NCBI GenBank assembly: GCA_020446505.1
Contig: JAGREN010000016.1
Location: 1 to 63,722, forward strand
Length of the DNA stretch: 63,722 nucleotides
Reading direction: 5' to 3'
From: Novosphingobium sp.
GTDB lineage: Bacteria > Pseudomonadota > Alphaproteobacteria > Sphingomonadales > Sphingomonadaceae
Position numbers and translations under genes: made by a program. This document shows, one piece after another, positions 7,650-15,418 of this stretch. Below the pieces are notes generated by a model. That model made no database searches. It worked only from the letters and a program-made list of their open reading frames with translations, and was not told where the DNA came from. Every line of letters starts with the position of its first letter. The stretch's first letter is position 1.

Positions 7650-8651
7650 TCACCATAGCCGCGTGAGAAGGTAGAACAGCGCGCCTACTGTGGCGCTCGC
7701 TGGAATGGTTACGAACCAGGCGATGATGACGCGGCTGGCCACACTCCAGCGCACCGCACTTGCACGCCGTGCTGCGCCGGTTCCGACAACGGAGCCGGTG
7801 ATGGCATGGGTCGTCGAAATGGGGATCCCCATTGCACTTGCTCCGAACACCACGAACGATCCGGCAGTCGAGGCGCAAAAGCCCGAATGGTGATTGAGCT
7901 TGGTAAGTTTGCTGCCCATCGTCTTGATGATCCGCCAGCCGCCCGAAAGCGTGCCGAGTGCAATGGCCATATAGCAGGAGATGACCACCCATTCCGGAAC
8001 GTGGAATTCGCCTCCGAGATAGCCTGTAGAATAGAGCAGCACTGCTATGACACCCATTGTCTTCTGGGCATCGTTGCCGCCGTGGCTAATGGAATAGGCT
8101 GCCGAGGAGATCAGGTGCAGCCCCTTGAAGGTGGCATTGGCGGTGCGAGGCTGGACGCCCCGAAAACCCCAGCTGGTTATCAGCATGAGGAACATGGCAA
8201 TCCCGAAACCTATGATCGGCGACAGGAAAATGGCGACGACCGTTTTGATCGTACCCGAAGACTCGACCGCACCAAGACCGGCATGCGCCACGCCAGCGCC
8301 CAGCAATCCGCCGATCAATGCATGGCTCGACGAGGACGGAATTCCCTTGAGCCAGGTCACCACATTCCAGAACATCGCGCCGATCAAGGCGCCGAAAACG
8401 ACGGCCGGCGTGACCACATCCTTGTTGATGATGCCTTTCCCGACAGTCTCCGCGACGTGCAGGCCCACGATCCAGTAGGCAGCGAAATTGCCGAACGCGG
8501 CAAATGCGACGGCCTGGACCGGCGACAGCAGCCGCGTCGAGACGACTGTTGCAATCGCGTTGGCGGCATCATGCAACCCGTTGAGGAAATCGAACGCCAG
8601 GGCCAGCGCTACGAGACCAACCAGCAGGGGCAGGGCGAGACTGTGTTCCAT
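7650..8651 (-). CDS. pit: Low-affinity inorganic phosphate transporter, Pit family
   Basis: A 333-residue inner-membrane protein with about ten hydrophobic segments and the duplicated PHO4 signature: FLNGLHDAANAIATVV near residue 22 and ISHGGNDAQKTMGV in the second half. GIPSSSSHALIGG and GIPISTTHAITGS form the paired Ser-His loops. It carries metal-phosphate coupled to protons. It follows the Nudix-DUF47 gene by 14 bases on the same strand. That is the usual pairing of Pit with its DUF47 accessory protein and places it under the Pho box upstream. Confidence 0.94.
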   Translation of the reverse strand: MEHSLALPLLVGLVALALAFDFLNGLHDAANAIATVVSTRLLSPVQAVAFAAFGNFAAYWIVGLHVAETVGKGIINKDVVTPAVVFGALIGAMFWNVVTWLKGIPSSSSHALIGGLLGAGVAHAGLGAVESSGTIKTVVAIFLSPIIGFGIAMFLMLITSWGFRGVQPRTANATFKGLHLISSAAYSISHGGNDAQKTMGVIAVLLYSTGYLGGEFHVPEWVVISCYMAIALGTLSGGWRIIKTMGSKLTKLNHHSGFCASTAGSFVVFGASAMGIPISTTHAITGSVVGTGAARRASAVRWSVASRVIIAWFVTIPASATVGALFYLLTRLW

Positions 8652-8665
8652 CGGTCCCGCTCCGG

Positions 8666-9790
8666 TCAGGAATGATCGATAACGAGACCGTCAATCTCGT
8701 TGGCGACATCCTCGAAACGATCGACCACGCGCTCCATGCGCTTGAACATCTCCTGTCTGACAACGAACTGGAGCGGGTCTTTCTCGCCTATTTCCTTGAA
8801 AATGCGCTTGAGACCGGCGGCGTGGATTTCGTCCGCGTGACCTTCCATTCGCACGATGCGCTCTGTCAGTTCGTGAAGCCGCGCACCGTTGTCCGCAATC
8901 TTGCGCAAGAGAGGCATCGCTTCAGCCGTGAGCCTTGCCGCGTCAACTATGATCGCGGCGATGTCGCGCATCTCCGGCTCGAACTCCGAGATTTCATAGA
9001 GGTCGACGGCACCTGCCGTCTGCTGCATCTCGTCAATTGCATCGTCCATCCGTGCGATCAGATCGGTGATCGCAGCCCGGTCGAAGGGCGTGAGGAACGT
9101 CTTGCGCACGCTGTGCAGGACTTCGCGCGTGATATTGTCGGCTTCGTGTTCGCGCTCTTCAATTTCGCGAATGTGCTCGGCTTTGCCGGGACCGCCTTGC
9201 AGCAACCGTGCAAGGGCGTCTGCTCCCGCCACCAGCGTCCCCGCTTGCTTCTCGAACAGTTCGAAGAAGTTGCCCTGCTGCGGAAGCAGCCTCTGAAACC
9301 AGGCGAACATGGCATTGACCCCCGTTTTGTCTGCAACAACGTCCATGATGTTGGCGACCTGCGTAGCCGCCTTGAATTCCCTCGTGCCGAAACTGCCGAT
9401 CAGCGCGCGCAAATCCGGTTCGTCCACGGCTTGAGCTGCCTCGGCCAATGTGAACCAGCGGCGCTCCCGCTCGTGTTGTTCCTTCCAGCTATCCAGTTCT
9501 TCAGTCACCGCGAAGGGAAAGACCTCGACGTCGGTCCAGATGGACGCGCCCGATGAGCGGCGCTTGCGATAGCGATAGGAGCCGATCGACGTCGGACAAG
9601 CCGAACCAAGCACGCCCGCTTCCTCTTCTGCCTCGATGGCAGCGCTCGCATGCGGTGGCAGCTTTCCGATCGGCCTTCCCTTGGGGATGACCCATCTCCC
9701 GGTTCCGCGAGACGTGATCAGGAGGATGTAGATTTGAGAATCGGGAGCCGGTGAGGCCGCGCGATAGGGCAAAACAGCGATCTGCTGCAT
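8666..9790 (-). CDS. Nudix hydrolase fused to DUF47 (PhoU-like) Pit accessory protein
   Basis: One 374-residue frame contains two families. Residues 1-137 are a Nudix domain of the diphosphoinositol-polyphosphate-hydrolase-like type: WVIPKG, then the box from Gly38 to Val60. The box keeps Glu53, Glu56, Glu57 and Gly59, but has Leu44 and Ile52 where the strict consensus has Glu and Arg. Residues 161-374 (MFAWFQRLLPQQGNFFELFE onward) are a full-length DUF47 helical bundle, normally a separate protein of about 214 residues that controls Pit. The internal ATG at 9310 has GGGGG seven bases upstream, so free DUF47 might also be made. Co-transcribed with pit; a Pho box lies about 63 bases upstream. 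Confidence 0.88.
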   Translation of the reverse strand: MQQIAVLPYRAASPAPDSQIYILLITSRGTGRWVIPKGRPIGKLPPHASAAIEAEEEAGVLGSACPTSIGSYRYRKRRSSGASIWTDVEVFPFAVTEELDSWKEQHERERRWFTLAEAAQAVDEPDLRALIGSFGTREFKAATQVANIMDVVADKTGVNAMFAWFQRLLPQQGNFFELFEKQAGTLVAGADALARLLQGGPGKAEHIREIEEREHEADNITREVLHSVRKTFLTPFDRAAITDLIARMDDAIDEMQQTAGAVDLYEISEFEPEMRDIAAIIVDAARLTAEAMPLLRKIADNGARLHELTERIVRMEGHADEIHAAGLKRIFKEIGEKDPLQFVVRQEMFKRMERVVDRFEDVANEIDGLVIDHS

Positions 9791-10156
9791 GGCAATTGCG
9801 AACCTCCCCTTGTTGGCTGTCGTGATAAACCGGCTAGGAAATTTGCCGGTTCATGACAATTTTATGACAATCGTTTCCCACCGATTTGCCATGCCGATCC
9901 ATGAACCGGTTGCCGGGCCGCGCGGCAAGCGCCGAGCACTTTCATCCTTCGGAGCAAGGTCCGTTCACAGCCGTTCGAATGCTGCGGTCGGTCCACTCGG
10001 AATCTTCTTCGCGGCGCAATGACCGGCGGCGTCATGGACCTGCTCCGCGCGGCCTGTTGCCAATTGTGCGAAGACTTTCCTGCAAAATTTTTCCGGCTTT
10101 CAACTGCGGAGCCCGCCAGATGACGGCGTCGTTGCATCGAGACCATGGAGTTGTCG
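9791..10156. other. Divergent regulatory gap between phosphate operon and haemolysin-ligase operon
   Basis: 366 bases without a gene I can support. It carries the Pho box near its left end. The right half must hold the promoter of the haemolysin-AMP-ligase operon. An AT-rich patch (GCAAAATTTTTCC near 10081) is visible, but I see no confident sigma-70 or ECF-type promoter pair. Confidence 0.5.
9853..9871 (-). promoter_or_regulatory. Pho box (PhoB binding site)
   Basis: Read on the minus strand, TGTCATAAAATTGTCAT is two TGTCAT repeats 11 bases apart with an AT-rich spacer. This matches the E. coli Pho-box pattern almost exactly. It sits 63-81 bases upstream of the Nudix-DUF47 start, a normal distance for PhoB activation or repression, so phosphate limitation probably controls this operon. 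It could also affect the divergent operon starting near 10157. Confidence 0.75.
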
Positions 10157-10702
10157 ATGCAAACCAAGCCACCGAGCGACTTGATCCGCAGGAAATACCA
10201 GGAGGTGTTTGGTGCCGCCTTTCGTCCTTCGTTCGAAAGCTGGATGCATGCGGGCAATGGCGAGGGAGCAGCGCTTGGATACTGCCGGGCCGGAGCGCAG
10301 CCGCTCTATCTGGAAGGCTATCTGGACTGCCCGATCGAGGACATGGTGAGCGCGGCACTCGGTCGGCAGGTCGAGCGCAATTCGATCATAGAGATCGGCA
10401 ACCTCGCAGCCGATAGCGCACCCGGCATGGTGGAACTGTGGGGCCAGGCGGCCAACGACCTCGGCGGCAATGGCGAAGTCGCCGTCGCAACTCTCACGGC
10501 CAAAGTGAGGCGCATGTTTGCACGGATCGGCTTGCCGGTTACGGTGCTGGCGCCTGCCCGGCCTGAACGCCTTGGCACAGGTGCCGCCCAGTGGGGCAGC
10601 TACTACGAATCCGATCCGATGGTCTGCATGGGCGTCATTGCTGAAGGGCAGGCCGCACTCTCGGCTTTCCTGGCCCGCCGCAGCCGCAAGGCCGCGGCAT
10701 GA
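10157..10702 (+). CDS. Thermostable-haemolysin-family protein
   Basis: The 181-residue product matches the T_hemolysin family. YQEVFGAAFRPSFESWM opens it; LYLEGYLDCPIEDMVSAALG, then VERNSIIEIGNLA, IGLPVTVLAPARPERLG and WGSYYESDPMV follow in the family's order. The founding member is a Vibrio haemolysin. Family members look like cytoplasmic acyltransferase-fold proteins rather than pore formers, and this one has no signal peptide. I start at the ATG at 10157 because GGAG lies six bases upstream; another ATG exists at 10145. It overlaps the AMP-ligase by four bases (ATGA) and heads an eight-gene run. Its true activity is unknown; a role in making an acylated product is inference from the operon. 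Confidence 0.82.
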   Translation: MQTKPPSDLIRRKYQEVFGAAFRPSFESWMHAGNGEGAALGYCRAGAQPLYLEGYLDCPIEDMVSAALGRQVERNSIIEIGNLAADSAPGMVELWGQAANDLGGNGEVAVATLTAKVRRMFARIGLPVTVLAPARPERLGTGAAQWGSYYESDPMVCMGVIAEGQAALSAFLARRSRKAAA

Positions 10703-12759
10703 CCATCCTGTTCGATTCCCTGAAGCGCAACGCTGCAACGCAGCCGGAAGGCGTGGCGCTGGATGACACCGCCGGCCACACCGTGACGTGGGCGCAATTG
10801 CTCAGCTCCGTCGAGCGGATCGCCGCGCAACTTCGCAGCGATCACGATCCGCAGCGACCGGTTGCCCTGCGGCTCGATCATTCACCGGAGACAGTCGTTC
10901 TGGAACTGGCCCTGCTCGAAGCGGGCGTTCCGGTGCTGTCCCTTCCCTCATTCTTTACGGAGGGGCAAAGCGACCATGCCCTTTCCGTGTGCGGCGCCCG
11001 AGCCATTTTCGCTGTTAGCCCTCGCGAAAAAGCTCAAGACTGCCGTACCGCGCCGTCCCCGCTCCCCTACGGGACGGCGCGGATCACTTTCACCTCGGGA
11101 TCGACAGGTTCGCCCAAGGGCGTGTGCCTGTCTTCCGGGCACATGCTGACTGTCGCGCAAGCCGTTGTCGACGCCCTGGGCAACGAACATGCGGGGCGAC
11201 ATCTCGCGCTGCTGCCTCCCGGCATCCTGCTGGAAACAGTCGCCGGTCTCTTTGCCACTCTGCTGGCTGGCGGAACCTACGTTTGCCCGCCACAGGCAGA
11301 GGCCGGGCTGGCCAATCCGTTCCGCCCCGATTTCGGCAAGATGCTCTGGCTTGTCGCCAGCCAGTCGATCACCTCGCTGATCCTCGTACCCGAGTATCTC
11401 ACAGGTCTCGTCACGGCGATGGAAGAGACAGGGCTGCGCCTGCCGAAGCTGACGCTGGTCGCGGTCGGCGGTGCGCATACGTCACCCGAGCTGATTGCTC
11501 GCGCTCGCGCTCTCGGCTTGCCGGTCCGCCAAGGCTACGGCCTTACCGAATGCGCTTCGGTCGTCAGCCTCGAGCAGGCGGACAGCGATCTGCCCGGATC
11601 GGTGGGCAAGCCGCTCGCACACCTGAATGTCCGGATTTCGGACGACGGCGAGGTCGTGATCGACGGCCCGACCTGTCTCGGAACAGTCGGGGGCGAGCCT
11701 CATCCGGGACCGCTTCACACTGGCGACCTGGGCCGGATCGACGAACAGGGCCGCCTGTGGATCTCGGGCAGGAAATCGAACCTGATCGTCACCAGCTTCG
11801 GCCGCAACGTTTCGCCCGAATGGGTCGAGGCGGTGCTTCTCCAGCAGCCGGGGATTGCCCAGGCGATGGTCTTTGGCGACGGCGGTCCCGCGCCCCAGGC
11901 GCTTCTCGTGCCTTCACACCCGCGCGCCGATCTTGCCGCCGCCGTGGCAGCGGCCAACGCCTCTCTGCCAGCCTACGCGCAGCTCTCCGCCTGGCGCGAG
12001 GTTGCGCCCTTCACCCCGATGAACGGCATGCTGACCGGCAATGGTCGCCTGCGCCGCGATGCCATTGCGTCGACCTGGCTGGCTGACGGCCAGCCCGACT
12101 TTTTCACCGAGCTTGAAGCTGCGACCCTGCGCCAGCGCATGGCGTTCCTGAGCATTCCGCAGGTTCAGGCGGGCCTGACCGGCCAGATCGGCCTTCAAAC
12201 CTATCGCGACTACCTCGCGCAGGCCTGGCATCATGTGCGCCACACGGTGCCGCTGATGCAGGCCGCACGCGCCAGACTGCTGCATCGCCCCGAACTGGTT
12301 GCCGCGCTGGATGACTATATCGAAGAGGAAGACGGCCACGACGAGTGGATCCTTTCCGACATCGCAGCGGCAGGTGGCGACGCCGAAGCCATTCGCCGGA
12401 GCGAGCCTGCCCATGCCACCCGCGCCATGGTGCAGCACGCCTACGAATGCATCGGCAACGGCAACCCCGTTTCCTTCTTCGGCATGGTCTACGTGCTCGA
12501 GAGCGTCAGCGTAGCGCTGGCGCAGCGCGGCGCTTCTGCCGTGGCCGAGCGGCTGGGACTTCCGCCAAAGGCGTTCACCTACCTGACCTCGCACGGTGCG
12601 CTCGATCAGGATCACATGCGCTTTTTCGCCGAACTCGTGAACGGCCTTGCCGATCCGGCCGACCGCGAGACCATCGTCACGATGGCGCGCGACATGTTCG
12701 CGCTGTTCGGCGAGGTCTTCGCTTCCATCAGTCTGGAGACGCTCGATGTCGCTGCTTGA
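10699..12759 (+). CDS. AMP-dependent ligase fused to HDO-type di-iron oxidase domain
   Basis: 686 residues. The first 460 form an ANL adenylating enzyme: TFTSGSTGSPKG (130-141, P-loop), QGYGLTE (278-284), HTGDLG (340-345). The usual catalytic Lys near the end of the core is Arg450 in LTGNGRLRR. Residues about 490-680 are a haem-oxygenase-like helical domain with a complete metal set: E544xxH547, E601 and H632xxxD636xxH639, as in UndA-like oxidases and the iron-containing redox enzyme family. No carrier-protein domain is present. It is coupled by ATGA to the haemolysin-family gene and overlaps the SDR by 14 bases. Likely role: activation of an acyl or amino acid and its oxidation; the substrate is unknown. 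Confidence 0.88.
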   Translation: MTILFDSLKRNAATQPEGVALDDTAGHTVTWAQLLSSVERIAAQLRSDHDPQRPVALRLDHSPETVVLELALLEAGVPVLSLPSFFTEGQSDHALSVCGARAIFAVSPREKAQDCRTAPSPLPYGTARITFTSGSTGSPKGVCLSSGHMLTVAQAVVDALGNEHAGRHLALLPPGILLETVAGLFATLLAGGTYVCPPQAEAGLANPFRPDFGKMLWLVASQSITSLILVPEYLTGLVTAMEETGLRLPKLTLVAVGGAHTSPELIARARALGLPVRQGYGLTECASVVSLEQADSDLPGSVGKPLAHLNVRISDDGEVVIDGPTCLGTVGGEPHPGPLHTGDLGRIDEQGRLWISGRKSNLIVTSFGRNVSPEWVEAVLLQQPGIAQAMVFGDGGPAPQALLVPSHPRADLAAAVAAANASLPAYAQLSAWREVAPFTPMNGMLTGNGRLRRDAIASTWLADGQPDFFTELEAATLRQRMAFLSIPQVQAGLTGQIGLQTYRDYLAQAWHHVRHTVPLMQAARARLLHRPELVAALDDYIEEEDGHDEWILSDIAAAGGDAEAIRRSEPAHATRAMVQHAYECIGNGNPVSFFGMVYVLESVSVALAQRGASAVAERLGLPPKAFTYLTSHGALDQDHMRFFAELVNGLADPADRETIVTMARDMFALFGEVFASISLETLDVAA

Positions 12760-13501
12760 CGGCAAGACAGTTGCCATCACCGGCGCCGCTGGCGGACTGG
12801 GCGCGCCTGTTGCCCGGTTGCTTGCCGAAGCCGGTGCGCGCACGGTCGGCATCGACCGGGTGGATTGCCCTGCCTGCGACGAGAGCATCGTCACCGACCT
12901 GTCCGACGACGCGGCCCTCACCGCGCTCTCGGACAGGTTGGCGGGCGACGCGCCCGACGTGCTGGTCAATATCGCCGGGGTCATGCGCTTCGGACTGCAC
13001 GAGAGCCAGCCGGTCGAGGCTCTTGCCCTGTGCTACCGGGTCAACCTGCTGGTCCCTGCCGTGCTCGCGCGCGCCGTTGCCGCGCCGATGCGCAGGCGCG
13101 GGTCGGGACAGATCGCCAACATCGGTTCGGTGCTCGGCTCGATCCCCTATCCGTGGTTCGCGGCCTATTCGAGCAGCAAGGCGGGTCTTGCCGCGCTGTC
13201 GCAGGGCCTCCGCCGCGAGCTTCAGGGCACCGGCGTCACCGTCACGCACGTCAACCCGCGCGCCGCGCGCACCGCCTTCAACAATGCCGAGGTCAACCGC
13301 TTCCTCGACGTGACAGGCATGAATGCCGACGAGCCTGACTGGGTCGCGCGGCGCATCGCCCGCGCCATTCTCGCGCGTGAGGAAACCGTATCCATCGGTG
13401 CGATGGAACGTCTGTTCGCGGTCCTCAACGCCATTTCCCCGAGGCTGATCGACAACGGCCTCAAGTCGCAGAACCGGCGCGCACGCGCCGAATTTTCCTG
13501 A
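12746..13501 (+). CDS. Short-chain dehydrogenase/reductase (SDR) in the ligase operon
   Basis: 251 residues with the Rossmann glycine motif TGAAGGLG (12-19), NIAGVM (75-80), Ser128 and YSSSK (Tyr141, Lys145): a complete classical SDR. GIDRVD after the second strand hints at NAD(H) preference because of the acidic residue. Its start lies inside the 3' end of the AMP-ligase gene (14-base overlap), strong evidence for co-translation. It probably reduces or oxidises the product of the ligase-oxidase; no substrate can be assigned. Confidence 0.9.
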   Translation: MSLLDGKTVAITGAAGGLGAPVARLLAEAGARTVGIDRVDCPACDESIVTDLSDDAALTALSDRLAGDAPDVLVNIAGVMRFGLHESQPVEALALCYRVNLLVPAVLARAVAAPMRRRGSGQIANIGSVLGSIPYPWFAAYSSSKAGLAALSQGLRRELQGTGVTVTHVNPRAARTAFNNAEVNRFLDVTGMNADEPDWVARRIARAILAREETVSIGAMERLFAVLNAISPRLIDNGLKSQNRRARAEFS

Positions 13502-13520
13502 ACCAGACGGAGTACGAAAA

Positions 13521-14165
13521 TTGAAGAAGCGTTTCACTCTCGCAGCCAGCCTCGCCGCGGTCCTGATGGCGGCGACGCCCGGAGTGGCTTCCGCCGGAAT
13601 GACCGAAGACGTCAAGGCGATCAACGATGGCTGGGCACACATCACCTATGAGGTGAAGGGTTCCAGCACCCAGACCAAGGCGCTCGACAAGCTGGCCGGG
13701 CAGGCCGCTGCGCTGGTCGCCAGGTATCCCGGCAAGGCCGAACCGCTGCTGTGGCAGGGCATCGTCGTGAGCGAGCAGGCGAACCGCGCCAACATGTTCC
13801 ACAAGCTGGGCATCGCCAAGCGCGCCTTCTCGATCCTGTCGAAGGCCTATGCCATCGATCCCAGGGCAGCCAACGGCGGCGCGGCCATGAGCCTCGGCGT
13901 GCTCTACTACAAGGTGCCCGGCTCGCCGATCGGCTTCGGCGACGATGCCAAGGCGCTGCGACTGCTCAAGCAGGCGCTTGCGCTCGATCCCGATGGCCTC
14001 GACTCCAACTATTTCATGGGCGACTACCAGCTCGATCAGGGCGACAAGGCCGCTGCCCGCACCTATCTGACCAGAGCGCTGAAGGCGCCCCACGATGCCA
14101 GCCGTCCGGCATGGGACGCCGGACGTCGCCGCGAAGTGAGGGCTCTGCTCGCCAAGGCTGCCTGA
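13521..14165 (+). CDS. Secreted TPR-like helical repeat protein
   Basis: 214 residues. KKRFTLAASLAAVLMAATPGVASA is a clear signal peptide. The mature part is alpha-helical with TPR-like repeats (AEPLLWQGIVVSEQAN, AFSILSKAYAIDPRA, ALRLLKQALALDPDG, YFMGDYQLDQGDKAAARTYL). Such proteins act as binding scaffolds, here probably in the periplasm. It starts at TTG with GGAG eight bases upstream, and its stop overlaps the methyltransferase start (TGATG). Being the only exported protein among the presumed biosynthetic genes, it may link product assembly or export to the membrane. No family name beyond the repeat is recognised. Confidence 0.82.
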   Translation: MKKRFTLAASLAAVLMAATPGVASAGMTEDVKAINDGWAHITYEVKGSSTQTKALDKLAGQAAALVARYPGKAEPLLWQGIVVSEQANRANMFHKLGIAKRAFSILSKAYAIDPRAANGGAAMSLGVLYYKVPGSPIGFGDDAKALRLLKQALALDPDGLDSNYFMGDYQLDQGDKAAARTYLTRALKAPHDASRPAWDAGRRREVRALLAKAA

Positions 14166-14785
14166 TGGGCCTCGCCCGCCGGTTCGCCGAGCAACTTGCG
14201 CGACCAGAAGGGTTCGCTGGCAAGTTGCTCGGCAATGCCATGGATGTTGCCAATCGCCGCCCGACCCGTCTCGCGCTCGATCTGCTCGGCGCGCGGGACG
14301 GCGAGCGCGTTCTCGATGCAGGCTGCGGAACGGGCGCGACCCTCGACGTTCTCCTCGACAGGGCAATGGTCGACGCATGGGGCATAGACCCGTCGCCGAC
14401 CATGATCGCGCAGGCACGAGCGCGGCTCGGTGACCGGGCGCGGCTCGAAAAATGCCTGATCGAGGACATGTGGTTCGGCGACGACACCTTCGATGCGGTG
14501 CTCGCGTTGAACGTGCTGTACTTCGCAAGGCCGGATGGCAGCACCTTGCGGCAGATCCATCGCGTGCTGCGCCCCGGCGGCAGGCTGGTCGCCTATGTCA
14601 CGCACCGCGAAAGCATGGAGAACTGGCCGTTCGCCCGGCAGGGCGTCCACCGGCTGTTCGATACAAATGAACTTGTTGACGAACTGATCGCAGGCGGATT
14701 TGCGCGAGCAGGGATTTCAGTGCAGGAACACGCCATCACCGGGTCGGTGGATGGCCTGCTGGCCTGTGCAACGAAGGAATCCTGA
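14165..14785 (+). CDS. Class I SAM-dependent methyltransferase
   Basis: 206 residues. Motif I is VLDAGCGTGATL (49-60), the acidic residue after strand 2 is in WGIDPSPTMI, motif IV is FDAVLALNVLYFA, and VLRPGGRLVAYV follows. This is the UbiE/COQ5-like small-molecule methyltransferase group. It overlaps the TPR gene by one base and ends 12 bases before the sigma factor gene, so biosynthetic and signalling genes seem to share one transcript. The substrate is unknown; N-, O- and C-methylation are all possible. Confidence 0.88.
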   Translation: MGLARRFAEQLARPEGFAGKLLGNAMDVANRRPTRLALDLLGARDGERVLDAGCGTGATLDVLLDRAMVDAWGIDPSPTMIAQARARLGDRARLEKCLIEDMWFGDDTFDAVLALNVLYFARPDGSTLRQIHRVLRPGGRLVAYVTHRESMENWPFARQGVHRLFDTNELVDELIAGGFARAGISVQEHAITGSVDGLLACATKES

Positions 14786-14797
14786 GCGGGACAAGGT

Positions 14798-15418
14798 GTG
14801 AGGGCTGACGAAGAAGACCAAAGCCGCCCTGCCGGCCTTGCCGCCCTGTTCGAGCACCATCGCAAGGAGCTGCTGCGCTTTCTGGCGGCTCGCTGCGGCG
14901 ATTCCGATCTTGCGCAAGACCTGCTTCAGGACATGTGGTTCAAGGTTTCCGGCGCTCCGGGCGGACCGATCGGTAACGGGCGCGCCTATCTCTTTCGCAT
15001 GGCAAACAACCTCGTGCTCGACTTTCGCCGGTCCCGCCAGCGCGCGATGCGGCGCGACTACGGGTGGCTGGACGAGGATGGCGGCGGCTCGTCCCTGCCG
15101 GAGGAGCGGCCCGACCCTTCGCCAGCCGCCGACGATCAGCTTGCGCGGCAGCAGGAAGCAGAGATGCTCCACCGGGTCATCGCCGGACTGCCACCGGGAG
15201 CACAGCGCGCGCTGCGGCTCCACCGGCTGGAAGGTCATCCACAGGCCGAGGTGGCTGAAATCATGGGAATCAGCCGTAGCGGCGTTGAAAAGCACCTCGC
15301 CGTCGCCATGAAACATCTCAAAAATGCACTTGCCGACTGCGGATACTTATCCACGGCGGCGTCACAGCAACAAGGGCTTCCAGGCGGGCAGGGTCCGCAA
15401 CCGGAATCAAGACGATGA
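14798..15418 (+). CDS. ECF RNA polymerase sigma factor, FecI-like
   Basis: 206 residues with region 2 (LFEHHRKELLRFLAARCGDSDLAQDLLQDMWF, AYLFRMANNLVLDFRR) and region 4 (EVAEIMGISRSGVEKHLAVAMKHL). FecI-type sigma factors are released when a TonB receptor with a signalling domain signals through FecR. GTG start; its stop overlaps the fecR start (ATGA). The C-terminal tail of about 25 residues is low-complexity. It probably drives this operon or the receptor in response to an external ligand. Confidence 0.92.
   Translation: MRADEEDQSRPAGLAALFEHHRKELLRFLAARCGDSDLAQDLLQDMWFKVSGAPGGPIGNGRAYLFRMANNLVLDFRRSRQRAMRRDYGWLDEDGGGSSLPEERPDPSPAADDQLARQQEAEMLHRVIAGLPPGAQRALRLHRLEGHPQAEVAEIMGISRSGVEKHLAVAMKHLKNALADCGYLSTAASQQQGLPGGQGPQPESRR

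Noticed and set aside
10157-10702. Calling the first ligase-operon gene a true haemolysin toxin
   Set aside because: No signal peptide, no pore-forming pattern, and an enzymatic neighbourhood; the family name is historical.
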